NCBI GenBank assembly: GCA_028275005.1
Contig: JAQCNN010000030.1
Coordinates: 1 to 5,945 of the forward strand
DNA from: Salinirussus sp.
Lineage (GTDB): Archaea > Halobacteriota > Halobacteria > Halobacteriales > Haloarculaceae
Length of the DNA: 5,945 nucleotides
Direction: 5' to 3'
Shown: one piece after another, positions 5,721-5,945 of the stretch
Layout: every line of letters begins with the position of its first letter
Numbering within the stretch: the stretch's first letter is position 1
The notes under the pieces: generated by a model
The model's database searches: none
Seen by the model: the letters and a program-made list of their open reading frames with translations, nothing else
Told to the model about the DNA's origin: nothing
Translations under genes and position numbers: made by a program

Positions 5721-5846
5721 TCAGTCGGCGCTCTGGTTCGGGACGTACCGGCAGTCCGTGCAGGTCCATCCACGGTCGAAGACGACCGCGCCGTCACACT
5801 CCGGACACCGGTACGATTCAGGCGACGCATCCTGGGAAGTTGCCAT
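5721..5846 (-). CDS. 41-residue zinc-ribbon microprotein
   Basis: A short frame on the minus strand runs from ATG at 5846 to TGA at 5721-5723. The product begins MATSQDASPESYRCPECDG and contains two CxxC knuckles: C14-P-E-C17 and C29-T-D-C32, separated by a DGAVVFDRGW-type hairpin. That is the compact zinc ribbon of haloarchaeal single-domain zinc-finger 'microproteins', many of which are under 60 residues and uncharacterised. No signal peptide or membrane helix is present. Acidic residues flank the ribbon. A GTG immediately before the ATG is an alternative start. A TATA-like element lies about 55-60 bases upstream. It runs in the same direction as hisF with a 135-base gap holding a hisF promoter-like element, so the two are probably not one obligate transcript. 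The four correctly spaced cysteines make a chance frame unlikely. Confidence 0.82.
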   Translation of the reverse strand: MATSQDASPESYRCPECDGAVVFDRGWTCTDCRYVPNQSAD

Positions 5847-5945
5847 CACCGACGAAGATGTTGTGCAGCCACATGAATGCTGTTATGATGTTGACAATAC
5901 AATATAAGGGCGTTTAAACAGCCGGCAGCGTCGTTTTGAGGGGAT
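5847..5945. promoter_or_regulatory. AT-rich promoter region at the right edge
   Basis: Composition shifts sharply here from GC-rich coding sequence to AT-rich DNA. On the minus strand CCTTATATT (5901-5909) is a good TATA box for the 41-residue gene, giving a leader of about 30 bases. Next to it is GTTTAAAC (5912-5919), a perfect 8-base palindrome that is also TATA-like. On the plus strand AATATAAGG could serve a divergent gene beginning beyond base 5945, but no coding sequence for one is visible. Confidence 0.5.

Noticed and set aside
5667..5876. Plus-strand ATG frame opposite the 41-residue zinc-ribbon gene
   Set aside because: The product is Arg-rich without motifs, and the opposite strand codes for a convincing two-knuckle zinc ribbon. 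The ATG lies inside the putative hisF TATA element.
1..5945. Mobile element, CRISPR array, tRNA or defence system
   Set aside because: No transposase, integrase, terminal repeats, spacer-repeat pattern, tRNA-like cloverleaf or recognised defence domain was found; most genes are conserved housekeeping or haloarchaeal small-protein genes.

Overview
The window is GC-rich (apart from the last ~100 bases) and looks like the chromosome of a haloarchaeon (class Halobacteria). The encoded proteins are acidic, with many Asp and Glu residues and few Lys. Several genes have a TATA-like element 25-30 bases before the start codon and no Shine-Dalgarno motif, as expected for leaderless haloarchaeal transcripts. 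The genes themselves are archaeal: an Rpo11 (RpoL) subunit of RNA polymerase, a haloarchaeal-type HisF, a DUF7282 surface-protein end and several small zinc-finger proteins. I cannot assign a genus.

Layout from left to right: (1) the 3' end of a secreted DUF7282-like protein gene (+), rich in N-glycosylation sequons. (2) A 212-base convergent gap. (3) coxC (-), subunit III of an aa3-type heme-copper oxidase. (4) A divergent two-gene unit (+): a 452-residue polytopic membrane protein with a Sec signal peptide, which I relate to the family labelled 'fenitrothion hydrolase' in actinobacterial genomes, overlapping by GTGA with a 120-residue C2H2 zinc-finger, tail-anchored protein (DUF7410-like). 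(5) rpoL/rpo11 (+) with its own promoter. (6) Convergent to it, a membrane protein (-) with two zinc ribbons, one TM helix and a degenerate CAP/SCP-like domain. (7) Divergent from that, a 79-residue coiled-coil plus zinc-ribbon protein (+). (8) Convergent to that, hisF (-) for histidine and purine-linked metabolism. (9) A 41-residue zinc-ribbon microprotein (-), followed by an AT-rich promoter region at the right edge.

Functionally the window is mostly conserved core haloarchaeal gene content: respiration (coxC), transcription (rpoL) and amino-acid synthesis (hisF), interleaved with small zinc proteins and uncharacterised membrane proteins. The least understood part is the membrane-protein/zinc-finger pair divergent from coxC. 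It may serve oxidase assembly or metal handling, but that is inferred only from position and exposed histidines. I see no mobile element, CRISPR array, tRNA or rRNA. Two convergent gene pairs each end with exactly two bases between their stop codons, which leaves no room for a terminator outside coding sequence.
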